The notes below the pieces were generated by a model that did no database searches, was not told the origin of the DNA, and was given only the letters and a program-made list of their open reading frames with translations. This document shows positions 13,284 to 14,121 of a stretch of 14,121 nucleotides of DNA, piece by piece. The number at the start of each line of letters is the position of its first letter. Positions within the stretch are counted from its first letter, which is position 1. The translations under genes and the position numbers were made by a program. Origin of the DNA: Streptomyces anulatus (GTDB lineage: Bacteria; Actinomycetota; Actinomycetes; Streptomycetales; Streptomycetaceae); contig NZ_JOEZ01000062.1 in the NCBI RefSeq assembly GCF_000721175.1, positions 1 to 14,121 on the forward strand, read 5' to 3'.

Positions 13284-14039
13284 GTGAACACTCTCGTAGA
13301 GCACGGGACAGGCTGGTTGGGGCCCGTCCTTGCGCAGCTGGGATTCTGGGTGCCGTTGTGTCTGCTTGCGGCTGCTGCCGGTTTCCTGGCGGAATGGCAA
13401 CGCAGAGCCACCCTGATCGCGCTGGTACGCCACGCTCCTGGCGGCACTTTGGTGGTCCAGGAGCGTGGGCGCGGGGGACCTGCCATGCAGGTGCATGTCG
13501 GAGCGCCATCAGAAACGGATCAGGGGGAAACAGGTGTGACGCAACGAGGCCAGGAGAAGGTGCAAGAGGTCTCCGCTTTATGGGAGCGGGAAGCGATAGG
13601 CCTGACCCGCTACGCCATGGTGCGGACCGGTGGGGATCAGACCGCAGCCGAGGATCTTGTGCAGCAGACGTTCATGGCCGCCTTTCTCCAGTGGGAGGAG
13701 TCGCTCGCCGAACTGGGCGTGGAGGAGCGCCGCAACTGGCTGCGCAGTGTGTGCCGCAGAAGGTGGATCGACGGCATCCGGCGGGAGACGCTGGGGGACC
13801 GGCTGCACGCCGACGTGGAGCGGCTGTACGACTGGGTCAGCCCTGATCTGGCCCACGTGGTCATTGCGCGGGACGACCTGGACCGCTGCTGGCAGGTGAT
13901 CCGCGAACTCCCGCCCAGGCGCAAGGAAGTGGCCCTGCTGTACTTCATCGAGCAACAGTCCGTGCTGCGCATCGCGGAACTGCTGGGGATCCAGGCGTCG
14001 GGAGTGCGCAAACACGTGTCCATGAAGCTCCCCCCTTGA
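13284..14039 (+). CDS. Sigma-70 family (ECF-like) RNA polymerase sigma factor with in-frame N-terminal membrane segment
   Basis: The full frame encodes 251 residues. Residues 99-165 look like sigma region 2 (REAIGLTRYAMVRTGG, AAEDLVQQTFMAAF at 121-134, NWLRSVCRRRWIDGIRRE). Residues about 198-248 look like region 4 (LPPRRKEVALLYFIEQQSVL, then the helix-turn-helix IAELLGIQASGVRKHVS). It would direct RNA polymerase to a specific promoter set. Upstream in the same frame is a well-coded extension with a hydrophobic segment (about 17-36, ending LLAAAAGFLAEW) and PGGTLVVQERGRGGPAMQV (52-70). GTG 13536 (residue 85) has a good AGGGGG site 8 bases upstream and would give a 167-residue soluble factor, while GTG 13284 has no clear site. 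The stop at 14037-14039 follows a run of six C; with five C the frame would run to TAA 14118 and overlap the next gene. The long form, the short form, or both are possible. Confidence 0.75.
   Translation: MNTLVEHGTGWLGPVLAQLGFWVPLCLLAAAAGFLAEWQRRATLIALVRHAPGGTLVVQERGRGGPAMQVHVGAPSETDQGETGVTQRGQEKVQEVSALWEREAIGLTRYAMVRTGGDQTAAEDLVQQTFMAAFLQWEESLAELGVEERRNWLRSVCRRRWIDGIRRETLGDRLHADVERLYDWVSPDLAHVVIARDDLDRCWQVIRELPPRRKEVALLYFIEQQSVLRIAELLGIQASGVRKHVSMKLPP
13522..13538 (+). promoter_or_regulatory. Internal ribosome binding site and GTG start for a short sigma factor
   Basis: AGGGGG (13522-13527) lies 8 bases before GTG 13536-13538, inside the 251-codon frame. Conserved sigma sequence begins soon after it, so this is the likely start of the sigma factor proper. 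Confidence 0.55.
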
Positions 14040-14110
14040 CCTGGACAGCCTGATACTGGGACGGAAGGTCCCGGAGGAAGCAGTCACAGGTAGTGAGCAA
14101 GAAGAGCAAC

Positions 14111-14121
14111 ATGAGTAAGCG
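14111..14121 (+). CDS. Start of a downstream gene, runs off the window
   Basis: ATG 14111 is preceded by AAGAAGAG 5 bases upstream and begins M-S-K before the window ends. It overlaps a TAA (14116-14118) as ATGAGTAA, where that TAA closes the well-coded frame that follows the sigma gene's C-tract. This is a typical translational coupling arrangement. A GTG at 14093 behind GGAGGAAG (14073-14080) is a less likely alternative start. By analogy with related loci it may encode the FWWQYAAG-type protein seen at the left edge, but too little is present to tell. Confidence 0.4.

Noticed and set aside
14030..14035. C6 tract as a programmed phase-variation switch
   Set aside because: One sequence cannot show length variation and six C is short for a contingency tract in high-GC DNA, so only the frameshift itself is reported.
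1..14121. CRISPR array, tRNA or rRNA genes
   Set aside because: I saw no regularly spaced direct repeats and no recognisable cloverleaf or rRNA sequence on either strand.

Overview
The window is high-GC DNA with strong G/C preference at third codon positions. Its protein families are almost all typical of Streptomyces (DUF6461, DUF6228, DUF6207, replication-relaxation, small secreted proteins). It reads as an accessory region, such as a chromosome arm, plasmid or degraded integrative element. Genes are mostly single, orientations are mixed, two transposase loci are present, and at least six genes show damage: truncation, nonsense codons or single-base frameshifts.

Layout. 1-775: 3' part of a Streptomyces-type hypothetical gene, open at the left edge and probably frameshifted near its end. 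776-1100: no intact gene, only coding-like scraps. 1125-1715: DUF6461 protein. 1896-3491: secreted NucA/NucB-type DNase, followed by a strong hairpin terminator. 3671-4060 (-): nucleoside deoxyribosyltransferase-like protein interrupted by an amber codon. 4145-4585 (-): DUF6228 protein. 4677-5039: truncated IS5-type transposase lying against the cut end of a frameshifted minus-strand gene (to 5320). 5811-6347: secreted ricin-type beta-trefoil-like protein. 6658-8118: intact replication-relaxation protein. 8190-8402 (-): DUF6207 protein. 8682-9341: secreted HNH endonuclease. 9719-10219: secreted lamin-tail protein behind a 17-bp palindrome. 10330-11830: a minus-strand gene remnant split by a complete IS630-family element (10588-11772). 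11812-12788: decayed second replication-relaxation gene. 12867-13076: second DUF6207 gene. 13284-14039: sigma-70 family factor with an in-frame N-terminal membrane segment. 14111 to the edge: start of a coupled downstream gene.

How the parts relate. Four separate genes encode exported proteins with clear signal peptides. Two are nucleases (NucA/NucB and HNH), one is a lectin-like fold and one a lamin-tail domain. Together they suggest extracellular DNA or surface processing, although nothing in the sequence shows co-regulation. The replication-relaxation/DUF6207 pair occurs twice, once intact and once decayed, which suggests remnants of two mobile elements. The right-hand sigma locus and the left-edge gene look like parts of the same kind of cassette (sigma factor followed by an FWWQYAAG-type protein), so the window may lie between two copies of it.

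The observations I rate highest are: the IS630 transposase, whose stop codon is completed by its CTAG target; the sigma factor, with a possible membrane-anchored long form, a soluble short form from an internal start, and a C6-tract frameshift near its end; and the secreted nuclease set.
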